Of a stretch of 64,000 nt of DNA, positions 26,558 through 35,828 are shown in pieces; position 1 is the first letter of the stretch, and every line of letters begins with the position of its first letter. The notes under the pieces were generated by a model. The model searched no databases. It saw only the letters and a program-made list of their open reading frames with translations, and was not told the origin of the DNA. Both the position numbers and the translations under genes were made by a program. The DNA comes from Acidovorax sp. NCPPB 4044 (lineage in GTDB: Bacteria > Pseudomonadota > Gammaproteobacteria > Burkholderiales > Burkholderiaceae_C), in assembly GCF_028069655.1 (NCBI RefSeq), contig NZ_JAMCOS010000001.1:3068001-3132000 (forward strand), given 5' to 3'.

Positions 26558-27781
26558 ATGACCACCGCCTCGTTCAAGACCACCGTTCTCGCCGGATTGC
26601 TGGCCGCCGCCGCACTCGGCACTTCGGGGGTGGTCCAGGCACAGGCTCCGCAGGGCGCGGGCGCATCCGCCGCCGCGCCCGCCTCCAGCGCCGCCGCGAC
26701 GCCGGCCGCGGTGGCGGCGCAGTACGCCGTGCTGGCGCATGCGAACTACGAGGACACGCTGGCCGCCGCGCGCACCATGCAGGCGGCCATCAGGGCCTTC
26801 ACGGCCAAGCCATCGGCCGAGGCGCTGGCCGAAGCCCGCAAGACCTGGCTGGCCGCGCGCGAGTTCTACGGCCAGACCGAGGCCTTCCGCTTCTACGGCG
26901 GCCCCATCGACGACGAGAAGGGCCCCGAAGGGCAGATCAACGCCTGGCCCATGGACGAGTCGTACGTCGACAGCGTGGAAGGCAAGCCCGATGCCGGCCT
27001 GGTCAACAACCGCAAGTTCGCCATCACCAAGAAGAACCTGGCCGCGCAGAACGAGCGTGGCGGCGAAGAGAACATCGCCACCGGCTGGCACGCCATCGAA
27101 TTCTTCCTGTGGGGCCAGGACCTCTCCGAGACCGGCCCGGGCGACCGCAACTTCGAGGATTTCGTGGACGGCAAGGCCAAGAACGCCGACCGCCGCCGCC
27201 AGTACCTGAACGTGGTCACCGACCTGCTCATCGACGACCTGACCTTCCTCGTGAAGGCCTGGGCGCCGAAATCGGCCAACAACTACCGCGCGAAGTTCGT
27301 GCGCGGCGGCACGGAATCGGTGCGCAAGATGCTGGTCGGCCTGGGCTCGCTCTCGCGCGGGGAACTGGCGGGCGAGCGGCTCGAAGTGGCGCTCAACAGC
27401 CAGGACCAGGAAGACGAGCACTCCTGCTTCTCCGACAACACCCACCGCGATGCGGTGACGAACGCGCAGGGCATCCGGAACGTGTGGCTCGGCGAGTACA
27501 AGCGCGCCGACGGCAGCACCGTCCAGGGGGCTTCGCTGCGCGACCTGGTCGCCGCCAAGGACGCCGCGCTGGCCGAGCGCACCTCGCAGCAGATCGCCGC
27601 CTCCGTGAAGGCGGCCGAAGGCATCCAGGCGCCGTTCGACCGCGAGATCATCGGCGGCAAGGATGCCCCGGGTCGCCAGCGCATCCAGAAGACCATCGAC
27701 AGCCTCACGCAGCAGAGCAAAGACCTGGTGGAGGCCGCCAACGCCATCGGCATCACCAAGCTGACCCTCGTGCAACCGTGA
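26558..27781 (+). CDS. imelysin-family protein, canonical GxHxxE copy
   Basis: The 407-residue exported protein (signal peptide to about residue 29, VVQAQA) is of the imelysin/IrpA family (PF09375), implicated in iron acquisition in the periplasm or outer envelope. The signature GxHxxE is present as GWHAIEF near residue 184, followed by FLWGQD. The start at 26558 has an AGGAG site. It opens a four-gene operon (imelysin, di-heme oxidoreductase, imelysin, DUF1513), an arrangement known near other bacterial imelysins, and lies downstream of a Fur box candidate. Confidence 0.92.
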   Translation: MTTASFKTTVLAGLLAAAALGTSGVVQAQAPQGAGASAAAPASSAAATPAAVAAQYAVLAHANYEDTLAAARTMQAAIRAFTAKPSAEALAEARKTWLAAREFYGQTEAFRFYGGPIDDEKGPEGQINAWPMDESYVDSVEGKPDAGLVNNRKFAITKKNLAAQNERGGEENIATGWHAIEFFLWGQDLSETGPGDRNFEDFVDGKAKNADRRRQYLNVVTDLLIDDLTFLVKAWAPKSANNYRAKFVRGGTESVRKMLVGLGSLSRGELAGERLEVALNSQDQEDEHSCFSDNTHRDAVTNAQGIRNVWLGEYKRADGSTVQGASLRDLVAAKDAALAERTSQQIAASVKAAEGIQAPFDREIIGGKDAPGRQRIQKTIDSLTQQSKDLVEAANAIGITKLTLVQP

Positions 27782-27795
27782 AGGCCGCGCGCGAC

Positions 27796-29286
27796 ATGAT
27801 CCGTTCGCAGACGATGCCGCGCCGGCGCGCGCTCTGGTCCGCCGCCGTGCTGGCCGGCACCGGCCTGGCCGCCACCGGGGCGCTGCTCTCGGCAGGCGGC
27901 GCCACGGCCGCCGACCCGCCCGATCCGCAGGGCGAGAAGACCGGGGGCGCCACCACGGTGTACGCCACCGGCCGCAACGCCTTCTCGTTCCCCGCCGCCA
28001 ACCTGGACGATGCCGAGCGCACGCGCTTCGTCATCGGCAACTCGTTCTTCAAGCGCAACTGGGTGGAGGCCGGAGCCTCCACCAAGGCGCGCGACGGCCT
28101 GGGCCCGCATTTCATCGCGCGTTCGTGCGGCGGCTGCCACGTGCAGGACGGCCGCGGCGAGCCGCCGGAGATCTTCAACCGCCTGGGCGAGACGCGCGAC
28201 CCGACCGTCGCGCTGCTCATCCGCCTGTCCATCCCCGGCACCGATCCGCACGGCGGCCCGAACCCGGAGCCGATCTACGGCGACCAGCTCAACACCGCGG
28301 CCGTGCACGGCGTGAAGCCCGAGGGCACGGTCACGCTGCGCTACGACACGGTCAAGGGCCGCTTCGCCGACGGCACGCCCTACGCGCTGCTCAAGCCCCA
28401 CTACGGCGTGCGCAACCTCGGCTACGGCCCGCTGCACGCCAAGACCATGCTGAGCCCGCGCATCGCGCCGCAGATCATCGGCGTGGGCCTGCTGGAGGCG
28501 ATCGCCGAGGCCGACATCCTCGCGAACGCCGCCGACCAGGCCGCCGCGCCCGGCCCCATCAAGGGCATGCCCAACCACGTGTGGGACGCGCCTTCGGGCC
28601 GCAAGATGCTGGGCCGTTTCGGCTGGAAGGCCAACGTGGCCACCATCTCGCACCAGACCGGTGGCGCCTTCATCGGCGACATGGGCATCACCTCGCGCGA
28701 CTTCCCCAGCGAGAACTGCACCACCACGCAGGTGGACTGCGGCGAGTCGCCCAGCGGCCGCAGCGCCGGTGCGCGCGGCCAGGCGGGCGTGGAGATCGAC
28801 GACAAGACCTTCGACGACGTGGTCTTCTACCAGGCCACGCTGGCCCCGCCCGCGCGCCGCAACGTGAACGACGCCGCCGTGCTGCGCGGCCAGGCGCTCT
28901 TCGCGCAGGCCCAGTGCGCGGCCTGCCACCGCCCGAGCTACGTGACCAAGGAAGGCCCTTTCCCGCACCTGACGAGCAAGGCGCTCTCGGGCCAGCGCAT
29001 CTGGCCCTACACCGACATGCTGCTGCACGACATGGGCGAAGGCCTGGCCGACGGGCGGCCCGACTTCCTGGCCAGCGGCCGGCAGTGGAAGACGCCGCCG
29101 CTCTGGGGCATTGGCCTCATCAAGGACGTGAACGGCCATACGCGCCTGCTGCACGACGGCCGTGCGCGCGGCGTGCTCGAAGCCATCCTGTGGCACGGCG
29201 GCGAGGCGGAGGAGGCCCGCCAGAACGTGCTCAAGATGGACAAGGCCGACCGGGAGGCCCTCGTGAAATTCGTGGAATCGCTATGA
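27796..29286 (+). CDS. di-heme oxidoreductase-like cytochrome c (DHOR family)
   Basis: The 496-residue exported protein has a twin-Arg-like n-region (PRRRALW) and signal segment. It carries two CxxCH haem-attachment motifs, CGGCH (near residue 113) and CAACH (near 374). The rest follows the DHOR/DUF1111 family, once called thiol oxidoreductases, that accompany imelysins in iron-uptake operons. It may change the redox state of iron or haem in the periplasm. I start at ATG 27796; a GTG at 27778 overlapping the imelysin stop (GTGA) is an alternative. The stop overlaps the next start by ATGA. Confidence 0.88.
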   Translation: MIRSQTMPRRRALWSAAVLAGTGLAATGALLSAGGATAADPPDPQGEKTGGATTVYATGRNAFSFPAANLDDAERTRFVIGNSFFKRNWVEAGASTKARDGLGPHFIARSCGGCHVQDGRGEPPEIFNRLGETRDPTVALLIRLSIPGTDPHGGPNPEPIYGDQLNTAAVHGVKPEGTVTLRYDTVKGRFADGTPYALLKPHYGVRNLGYGPLHAKTMLSPRIAPQIIGVGLLEAIAEADILANAADQAAAPGPIKGMPNHVWDAPSGRKMLGRFGWKANVATISHQTGGAFIGDMGITSRDFPSENCTTTQVDCGESPSGRSAGARGQAGVEIDDKTFDDVVFYQATLAPPARRNVNDAAVLRGQALFAQAQCAACHRPSYVTKEGPFPHLTSKALSGQRIWPYTDMLLHDMGEGLADGRPDFLASGRQWKTPPLWGIGLIKDVNGHTRLLHDGRARGVLEAILWHGGEAEEARQNVLKMDKADREALVKFVESL

Positions 29287-30416
29287 CACACCGCACCTTC
29301 CTCGCGCGCCGCGCCATGCTGGCCGCATCCCTGGTGCTCGCGCTCGCGGGCGGCACGGCCGCGCAGACGCGCGCGGCCGCTCCCGCCACGCCGGCCTGGC
29401 AGCACGATGCCGTGCCGTTCTACGACACCACCCATGCGCTGCAGAGCCTGTATGCGCACTGGGGGCTGCCGCGGTCGCGCGAATTCGCCGCCGCGGCGCA
29501 CGCCCTGCCGGTGGCCCTGCGGGCACTGTGCGAGGCCCCCGCGTCCGCCGGCTCGGGCGCTCCGCCCGCGCTGGAGCCGGCCCGCACCGCGTGGCGCACC
29601 GCGATGCTCACCTGGGAGCGCCTGGGCGCCGTGGCGGTGGGCCCGGTGATCGCGCGGCGCACGCAACGGCAGATCGACTTCGCCCCCACCCGGCCGCAGC
29701 TCATCGAGCGGGCCATCAAGGCACAGCCGCAGGGCGCGCAGGCCTTCGAGCGCATCGGCACGCCGGCCAAGGGCCTGCCCGCGCTCGAATGGCTGCTCTG
29801 GACCCAGCCCGCCGCGCCGCGCAGCCCCGCCTGCGCCTATGCGGTCGAAGTGGCGCTGGACGTGGAGCGCGAGGCCGCCGCGCTGCAGTCGGCCTTCGAA
29901 GGCGCCGCGGCCACCGATTGGGGTGCCGAGGAAGAACAGGAGCGTTCCACCCAGGCCATGGGCGAATTCATCAACCAGTGGGTGGGCGGCATCGAGCGCC
30001 TGCGCTGGGCCCACATGGAGAAGCCGCTGCGCGCCGCGCAGGGCACGCGCGCACCCGACTACCCGCGCATGGCGAGCGGGCTGGCCAGCGCCGCCTGGGC
30101 GGCCGAATGGGCGGCCCTGCGCGCACTCACCGTGCAAGCCGCCGGCACGCCGCTGGCAGCCCCGGGCCAGGGGCTGGTACCGCTGGAGACCTACCTGCGC
30201 GGCCGCGGGCTCAACCCCCTGGCCGACCGGTTGCGCGCCACCGCGCTGCGCATCGATGCCGCGATGGCGGCCGCCGAAAAGGCCGGTACCGCCCAGGGCG
30301 GGCCGCAGGTGCTGCAGGCGGCCAAGGAGCTGAGCGCGCTCAAGCGCCTGGCCGAGGCCGAGGTGGCACCGGCCCTGCAGGTGAGCATCGGCTTCTCCGA
30401 TGCCGACGGGGACTGA
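29283..30416 (+). CDS. second imelysin-like protein with altered GxHxxE motif
   Basis: The 377-residue exported protein (signal to about residue 28, GGTAAQ) is a divergent imelysin. At the place of GxHxxE it has GLPALEW: Gly and Glu remain but His is replaced by Pro, followed by LLWTQP. It therefore probably lacks the metal-binding role proposed for that His and may serve as a structural or binding partner. It is coupled to the di-heme gene (ATGA) and overlaps the DUF1513 gene by 17 bases. Confidence 0.85.
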   Translation: MTHRTFLARRAMLAASLVLALAGGTAAQTRAAAPATPAWQHDAVPFYDTTHALQSLYAHWGLPRSREFAAAAHALPVALRALCEAPASAGSGAPPALEPARTAWRTAMLTWERLGAVAVGPVIARRTQRQIDFAPTRPQLIERAIKAQPQGAQAFERIGTPAKGLPALEWLLWTQPAAPRSPACAYAVEVALDVEREAAALQSAFEGAAATDWGAEEEQERSTQAMGEFINQWVGGIERLRWAHMEKPLRAAQGTRAPDYPRMASGLASAAWAAEWAALRALTVQAAGTPLAAPGQGLVPLETYLRGRGLNPLADRLRATALRIDAAMAAAEKAGTAQGGPQVLQAAKELSALKRLAEAEVAPALQVSIGFSDADGD

Positions 30417-31596
30417 CACCGTGGCCGCAGAGCGCCCGGACGCCGGCACCCCGGCCGCGCGGCTGCGCCTGTCGCGCCGGCATGCGCTGCAGCTCGGCGC
30501 GGCGTGGGGCTGGGGGCTGGCGGTGCCGCTGCACGCCGCCTGGGCCGCATCGGCATCGCCCCTGCGCCTGGCGGCCGCCTGGCAGCAGGAGGACGGCAGC
30601 TACCGCATCGGCGTGCTGGAAAGCACCGCAGGCCGCGAGACACCGCTGCGCGCGGTGCATGCGCTGGACATTCCCACGCGTGCGCACGGCCTCTGCCCCC
30701 TGCCCGACGGCAGCATCGCCGCGGCCTCGCGCAGGCCCGGCGACTGGCTGGTGCGCTGGTGGCCGGGCAGCGCGCGCGCGCCCGTCTGGCAATGGTCGGA
30801 TGGCAGCCGCTCCTTCAACGGCCATGTGATCGCCTCGCCCGACGGGCGCCGGCTCTACACCACCGAGACCGATACCGACACGGGCCGCAGCTTCGTGGTG
30901 CAGCGCGACCTGGAGCGCCTGGACACCGTGCTCGAATGGCCCACGCAAGGCATTGACGCGCACGAACTCATCTGGGACCACCGCAATCCGGCCGATGGCG
31001 TGCCCACCCTGCTGGTGGCCAATGGCGGCGTGCCCACCGCACCGGAAACCGGCCGCGTGAAGCGCGCGCTGGACACCATGGATTCGTCCATCGTGCGCCT
31101 GCACGGCCGCACCGGGGAGGTGATGGGCCAGTGGCGCCTGGACGACCGCCGGCTGAGCCTGCGGCATCTGGCATGGAACCCGCAGGGCACCGTGCTGGGC
31201 ATCGCACTGCAGGCGGAGCATGCGGACCCACCGGCGCGCGATGCCGCGCCCGTGCTGGCCCTGTTCGACGGCGCGGCGCTGCGGACGGCGTCGCCCGCAC
31301 CCGGCAGCCTGCGCGGATATGGCGGCAGCATCGCCGCCACCCCGGCCGGCTGGGCCGTGAGCTGCCCGCGCGCGCAGGGCCTCGCCACGTTCGGCGCGCG
31401 GGGCGAATGGCGCGCCCTGGTGCCCCTGGCCGAGGTGTGCGCGCTGGCCGTGAGAGAGAACGCGCTCTGGGCCGCGGGGCTCGACCGCACGCTGGAAGAT
31501 GCCCAGGGCGCCGCCCCCCAGTCGCATGCGCACCGCGGAACGCTGGCGGGAGCGCGCATCGACAACCACTGGTATCCCGCGCCGCACAGCGGCTAG
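30400..31596 (+). CDS. DUF1513 family exported protein (beta-propeller-like)
   Basis: The 398-residue protein has a Tat-like signal (RLSRRHALQLGAAWGWG). Repeated beta-type segments include RSFNGHVIASPDGRRLYTTE and GIDAHELIWD, as in DUF1513 proteins, which are predicted seven-bladed propellers regularly encoded after imelysin genes. The ATG at 30400 lies inside the preceding gene; GTG 30421 is an alternative start. Its exact role in iron uptake is not established. Confidence 0.85.
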   Translation: MPTGTDTVAAERPDAGTPAARLRLSRRHALQLGAAWGWGLAVPLHAAWAASASPLRLAAAWQQEDGSYRIGVLESTAGRETPLRAVHALDIPTRAHGLCPLPDGSIAAASRRPGDWLVRWWPGSARAPVWQWSDGSRSFNGHVIASPDGRRLYTTETDTDTGRSFVVQRDLERLDTVLEWPTQGIDAHELIWDHRNPADGVPTLLVANGGVPTAPETGRVKRALDTMDSSIVRLHGRTGEVMGQWRLDDRRLSLRHLAWNPQGTVLGIALQAEHADPPARDAAPVLALFDGAALRTASPAPGSLRGYGGSIAATPAGWAVSCPRAQGLATFGARGEWRALVPLAEVCALAVRENALWAAGLDRTLEDAQGAAPQSHAHRGTLAGARIDNHWYPAPHSG

Positions 31597-31740
31597 CCGG
31601 CGCCTCCCGTACTGCGGCCGCTTAACAACGCACGGCCGAGTTACATCGAATCACAACCAAAAAAAAGTAATACAAAGCATTACAAGACGTGGCATTTGCA
31701 AGGGTTTTCCTTACACTCCGGCGATTCTTCCGGGGCCCCC

Positions 31741-32646
31741 ATGTCGTTCTTTCCTCCGCAACGCAAACACTTGATCGCAGCCCTGTGGGCCGGCGCACTG
31801 CACTGCCATGCCGCCTTCGCAGCGGATATCGTGCTGGCCCCGCCTCCCAACGGCGGCTTCTCGGTCACCAGCAGCGACAAGACGCAGATCCGCCTGCGCG
31901 TGGACGAAGCCTCGGGTGCCGTGACGGTTCCTGGGCTGGCATCGGCTCCGCAGCAGGGCACCCCGGTGTGCCACGGCCCGGGCGGCGTGCTCGGTCACTG
32001 TGCGGCCGTGGTGGGCGCGACAGGGGCCACCGGTGCTGCGGGTGCCACGGGCGCGACCGGTCCGGCCGGCGCCACGGGAGCCACCGGCAGCGCAGGCCCC
32101 ACGGGCGCCGCCGGAGGGGCCGGCCCGACCGGCGCCACGGGCCCTTCGGGCGCCACGGGAGCCACGGGCAATGCCGGCCCCACGGGTGCGACGGGTGTCG
32201 CCGGCGCCACGGGCGCCACCGGATCGACGGGCGCCCTGGGCCCCACCGGGGGCACCGGTGCTGCAGGCCCCGCAGGCCCGACGGGCGCCACCGGTTCCAC
32301 CGGCCCGACGGGTTCCACCGGCAGTACCGGCGCCACGGGCGCGACCGGTGCCGCGGGTTCCGTGAGCGCAGGGGTCACGATCCGGGAGGTCACGCAGTCG
32401 TCGGTGGGCGCCCAGGTCTGCGCCGTCACTTCCTGCTGCCTTCCCGGTGAGAAGGTGCTGGGCGGCGGCCACGCCGCGAGCACCGGCCAGACCGCCCCCG
32501 AGGATGCCGGCGTGTACCTGGGCGAAAGCCGTCCGGTGGCGGACTGCGGCGGCAACACCGGCGCGTTCGGCTGGTCGGTGCGTGCCCTCAATTCGTACCG
32601 CTCGAACCTGCAGAGTTGCTCGGCCTACGCGATCTGCGCGCAGTGA
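31741..32646 (+). CDS. secreted collagen-like protein
   Basis: The 301-residue protein has a signal peptide (to about residue 26, AAFAAD) and an N-terminal domain of about 65 residues. An uninterrupted run of 38 Gly-X-Y triplets covers residues 92-205. A C-terminal domain of about 95 residues has six Cys ([22 protein letters not shown]). The triplets are mostly GAT, GPT, GST and GPA; Pro appears only in X. This should form a trimeric collagen-like rod with globular ends, exposed at or beyond the cell surface. It opens a cluster with a hydroxylase, a sulfotransferase and a tail-collar protein, 31 bases before the hydroxylase gene. The upstream AT-rich stretch (31640-31690) probably contains its promoter. 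Confidence 0.85.
   Translation: MSFFPPQRKHLIAALWAGALHCHAAFAADIVLAPPPNGGFSVTSSDKTQIRLRVDEASGAVTVPGLASAPQQGTPVCHGPGGVLGHCAAVVGATGATGAAGATGATGPAGATGATGSAGPTGAAGGAGPTGATGPSGATGATGNAGPTGATGVAGATGATGSTGALGPTGGTGAAGPAGPTGATGSTGPTGSTGSTGATGATGAAGSVSAGVTIREVTQSSVGAQVCAVTSCCLPGEKVLGGGHAASTGQTAPEDAGVYLGESRPVADCGGNTGAFGWSVRALNSYRSNLQSCSAYAICAQ
32014..32355 (+). repeat. Gly-X-Y coding repeat of the collagen-like gene
   Basis: 38 consecutive codon triplets of GGN-NNN-NNN form, mostly Gly-Ala-Thr. The low-complexity DNA could change length by slippage, which would lengthen or shorten the rod in steps of three residues if in register. Confidence 0.85.
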
Positions 32647-32677
32647 CGCCCACCGCGACCTGCCACCGGCCCCTCGC

Positions 32678-33523
32678 ATGACTGCCCCGCCCCGCATGGC
32701 TTCCCCGCCGCCCGGTGCGTTCCCGCACGCCCGGCGGCTGGCGCACGGCATGGCCGAAACGGCGGCAGCGCTGCAGGAGGTGCTCGCGCTGCCGGACACC
32801 GCCTGGGGCCCCCATTTCAACCTGGCGAAGCACAACGGTGGCTGGCACGTGGCGGCCCTGCGCGGCACCCCCCGGTCGCCGCTGTCCGCCGCCCCGGGCG
32901 AATTCGCGGCCGATCTCTTCCAGGACGAAAGCGCGATGGCGCAGTGCCCGGCCGTGCAGGCCCTGGTGGCCGGCATCGCGGGCGGAGCGCCGCTCAAATC
33001 GGTGCGCGTGCTGCGCCTGGTGCCCGGCGGGACCATCCTGGAACACACCGATGCGGGCGTGGGACTGCGGGACGGCGAGGTCCGCCTGCACCTGCCGCTG
33101 CAGACCCACGGCGAGGTCTTTTTCTACGTGGACGGCCAGCGCGTGCCCATGCGCACGGGCGAGTGGTGGTATGCGGATTTCTCCCTGCCGCACCGCGTGG
33201 CCAACCGGGGCACCACCGAGCGGCTGCACCTGGTGCTGGATTGCGAAGCCACGCCCGCGCTGCGCGCGGCCATCGCCGCGGGCGATGCGGGGCGGCCCTA
33301 TCCGCATGCCGAGGATCCGCAATGGCGGTTCGCGCAGTTCCGCGAGCAGGTCTTCGGCGATCCGGCACTGCAGGACCGGCTGCTGGGCATCTACTCGCGC
33401 GAGGATTTCGCAGCCGCCTGCATCGCGCTCGGCGGGGACCGGGGCTGGGCCTTCACCGAGGCGGAGGTGCTCTCCGCCATGGCCTCCGGGCGGCAAGCGT
33501 GGATGCAGCAATGGGTGGTGTGA
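32678..33523 (+). CDS. aspartyl/asparaginyl beta-hydroxylase family dioxygenase
   Basis: The 281-residue cytoplasmic protein is of the Asp_Arg_Hydrox family (PF05118), Fe(II)/2-oxoglutarate dioxygenases that also include bacterial cis-proline hydroxylases. Visible ligands are H and D of EHTDAG (near residue 126), the block VRLHLPLQ, the second His of DFSLPHRV (near 170) and the 2-oxoglutarate Arg in ERLHLVLD. There is no signal peptide. It lies between a collagen-like gene and a sulfotransferase gene, overlapping the latter by 13 bases, so a role in modifying a cluster product is plausible. The substrate is unknown. Confidence 0.85.
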   Translation: MTAPPRMASPPPGAFPHARRLAHGMAETAAALQEVLALPDTAWGPHFNLAKHNGGWHVAALRGTPRSPLSAAPGEFAADLFQDESAMAQCPAVQALVAGIAGGAPLKSVRVLRLVPGGTILEHTDAGVGLRDGEVRLHLPLQTHGEVFFYVDGQRVPMRTGEWWYADFSLPHRVANRGTTERLHLVLDCEATPALRAAIAAGDAGRPYPHAEDPQWRFAQFREQVFGDPALQDRLLGIYSREDFAAACIALGGDRGWAFTEAEVLSAMASGRQAWMQQWVV

Positions 33524-34560
33524 ATTTCGAGGGCTGGTCGCCCATCCGCGTCTATGCAGGCGCCGGCGGTGCACCGCTGGTGGACTGGATGCGCGCTCCG
33601 CCCGGCGCCACGCGCACGCCGTTCTTCGCGGACGGCGTGCAGGACGCGCTGTTCCATCCATTCCACCAGGCCTTCCGCCGCCAGACGCCGCTGTCCGACC
33701 TGCTGGAGTGGGCCGAGGCCTCGCCGGGCCTGGCGCCTTCGGGCATCGTCTTCCACGTCTCGCGCTGCGGCTCGACGCTGGTCACGCAGGCCTTCGCGGC
33801 GATCGACGGCCATGTGACGCTCTCGGAGGCGCCACTGCTGGACGACCTGCTGCGCGTGGAAACGATGCGGCCCACGCTGGACCCGGCGTTGGCGATCCCC
33901 GCCGCGCGGGCGGTGGCCGGTGCCTGGGCGCATCCGCTGCGGCCGGGCCTGGGCGAGCCGCCCCGCCACCTGGTCATCAAGTGCGACTGCTGGGCCACCG
34001 GGTATGCCGAACGCATCGCGCAGGCCTGGCCCGAAACGCCCTGGCTCTTTCTCTACCGCGATCCGGTCGAAGTGCTGGTGTCGCAACTCCAGCAGCGTGC
34101 GGCCTACCTCATCCCCGGCGGCCCCCTCGGCGTGAACCCGGCCGGCATCGCGTTCGACGACGCCCTGGCGATGGGGCCCGAGGCCTACTGCGCACGCAGC
34201 CTGGGCGGCATCTACGAGGCCATGGTGCGGCAGTTCCGCCCGGAGCGGACGCTGCTGCTCGACTACCGCCAACTGCCTTCGGCCATCCTGGCGCAGATCG
34301 CTCCGCATTTCGGCATGGCGCCCAGCCCGGAGGCCGCCCTGCAGATCGCATCCACGTTCGCGGTGCATGCCAAGCACCCCAACCACCCCTTCGCTCCCGA
34401 CGCGCAGCGCAAGCGCCAGCAGGCATCGCCCCGCCTGCTGGAACTCGCGGCGCAATGGATCGCCCCCTATTACGACGCGCTGGAAGCCCTGCGCGCGGCG
34501 GCCGGCAACGCATCCGTGCATGCCGCCGGCTCCCGTTCCGAGGCCCATGAAGCCGGGTGA
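33511..34560 (+). CDS. sulfotransferase-family protein
   Basis: The 349-residue protein has the 5' PAPS-binding loop as HVSRCGSTLVTQ (near residue 87) and the 3'-phosphate block as FLYRDPVEVLVSQ (near 186), the two hallmarks of PAPS-dependent sulfotransferases. It is cytoplasmic, with no signal. The ATG at 33511 lies inside the hydroxylase gene, so the two are coupled. Candidate acceptors are hydroxyl groups on a cluster product, such as Thr/Ser or a hydroxylated residue, or on a small molecule; nothing in the sequence decides between them. Confidence 0.8.
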   Translation: MGGVNFEGWSPIRVYAGAGGAPLVDWMRAPPGATRTPFFADGVQDALFHPFHQAFRRQTPLSDLLEWAEASPGLAPSGIVFHVSRCGSTLVTQAFAAIDGHVTLSEAPLLDDLLRVETMRPTLDPALAIPAARAVAGAWAHPLRPGLGEPPRHLVIKCDCWATGYAERIAQAWPETPWLFLYRDPVEVLVSQLQQRAAYLIPGGPLGVNPAGIAFDDALAMGPEAYCARSLGGIYEAMVRQFRPERTLLLDYRQLPSAILAQIAPHFGMAPSPEAALQIASTFAVHAKHPNHPFAPDAQRKRQQASPRLLELAAQWIAPYYDALEALRAAAGNASVHAAGSRSEAHEAG

Positions 34561-34567
34561 CAACGCA

Positions 34568-35815
34568 ATGACCTTTCCGACCTCCACCACCGCGCGGCTC
34601 GGCCGGCGCGGCTTCCTGGGCACTTCGGTGTCCACGGCAGCCACCGCGGCCTGCGCCGCCACGGTGCCGGCACTGGCCGCGCAGGTGCCGCACCGCAGCG
34701 CCGCGCGCACCGTCGGCGTCCTGCTGCCCGAATCGTCCCGCTACCCGGGCCTGGCAGCGGAATTCCTGGCCGGGCTGGATGCCGGCACCGAAGCCTCCGG
34801 CCTGGCGCCACCCACATGGCGGCCGATGCCCTACGGGCGCAGCCCCCAGGCCGCGCTGCGGCAGGCGCGGGCCGCCGTGGAATCGGGCTCCGTGGACGCA
34901 CTCGCCGGATGGCTGCCGGTGCCGACGGCACGGGAGCTGGTGCCGCTGCTCGAGGCGCGCCAGGTGCCGTTCCTGGCGAGCGACACGGGTGCCGACCGGG
35001 TGCCGGAGCACCGCTTCACCCCGTCGCCCTGGCTCATCGCGCACACGCTGGAGCTGTGGCAGTCCTGTGCGGTGCTGGGGCGCGAAGCCCCGCGGCGATG
35101 GGGCCACCGGGCCGTGCTGTGCATGGGTTTCCTGGAGAGCGGATACGACTTCCCGCACGCCTTCCGCCGCGCCTTCGAGGCGGCCGGCGGCACGGTCGCC
35201 GCGGTGCACGTGTCCGGGCTGCCGGACGGCTCCGAAGAGTTCGCCGGCCTGCGCACGGCGCTGCATGGCGCGCGCGCGGACGTGGTCGTGGCCCTGTACT
35301 CGGGCCCACAGGCGCTGCGCTTCCAGCACCAGTGGAGCCGGTGGCAGCCGGCCAGCCGGCCTCCGCTGGCGGGATCGCTCTTCTCGCAGGGGCCCGCAGG
35401 CAGCGGCGCGCCACTGCCCCCCGGTTGGGCCAGCGTGGCCTCGTGGAACGCCGGCTCAGACGCTTGCCGGTCGATCGCCGAGCGCTGCGCACCGCGCGGT
35501 GCCGGCGCGGCGTTCGCAGACCTCAGCGGCCCCGCCCTGCTGGGTTTCGAGGCCGGCCAGCGCTTCGCACGCTGGCACCACGGCGGCCCGGGCGCCGACC
35601 GGCTGGCCCTCCTGCACACGGATCCCGACCATGCCCCCCGCGGAGCACGGCAGCGCGACCCGGCGAACGGCGAGCGCAACGGCACCCACTGGCTTCGCGG
35701 CAGCGCGCCCTCGGCGGCCGCCACCGATGGGCTGGCCCTGCCGCAGCCTGCCCCGTCCTGCCTGCGGGGCACCTCCGGATGCAGTGGCTGGAACACCCCT
35801 TATCTCGTGACTTAA
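34568..35815 (+). CDS. Tat-exported type-I periplasmic-binding-fold protein
   Basis: The 415-residue protein has a Tat signal (RLGRRGFLGTS) and a body like the Leu/Ile/Val-binding (Peripla_BP_6) fold: TVGVLLPESSRYPGLAAEFLAGL, SVDALAGWLPV, ADVVVALYSGPQALRF. No ABC transporter genes are adjacent. A GGGTGA site precedes ATG 34568; an ATG at 34547, overlapping the sulfotransferase gene by 14 bases, is also possible. The protein is probably a soluble sensor or binding partner for the cluster. It ends with a Cys-containing tail (SCLRGTSGCSGW). The ligand is unknown. Confidence 0.75.
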   Translation: MTFPTSTTARLGRRGFLGTSVSTAATAACAATVPALAAQVPHRSAARTVGVLLPESSRYPGLAAEFLAGLDAGTEASGLAPPTWRPMPYGRSPQAALRQARAAVESGSVDALAGWLPVPTARELVPLLEARQVPFLASDTGADRVPEHRFTPSPWLIAHTLELWQSCAVLGREAPRRWGHRAVLCMGFLESGYDFPHAFRRAFEAAGGTVAAVHVSGLPDGSEEFAGLRTALHGARADVVVALYSGPQALRFQHQWSRWQPASRPPLAGSLFSQGPAGSGAPLPPGWASVASWNAGSDACRSIAERCAPRGAGAAFADLSGPALLGFEAGQRFARWHHGGPGADRLALLHTDPDHAPRGARQRDPANGERNGTHWLRGSAPSAAATDGLALPQPAPSCLRGTSGCSGWNTPYLVT

Positions 35816-35828
35816 TTGGAAGAACTTC

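Noticed and set aside
31981..32355. CRISPR-like or VNTR array
   Set aside because: The short repeats follow Gly-X-Y codons of the collagen-like gene in a single open frame and have no unique spacers of constant length.
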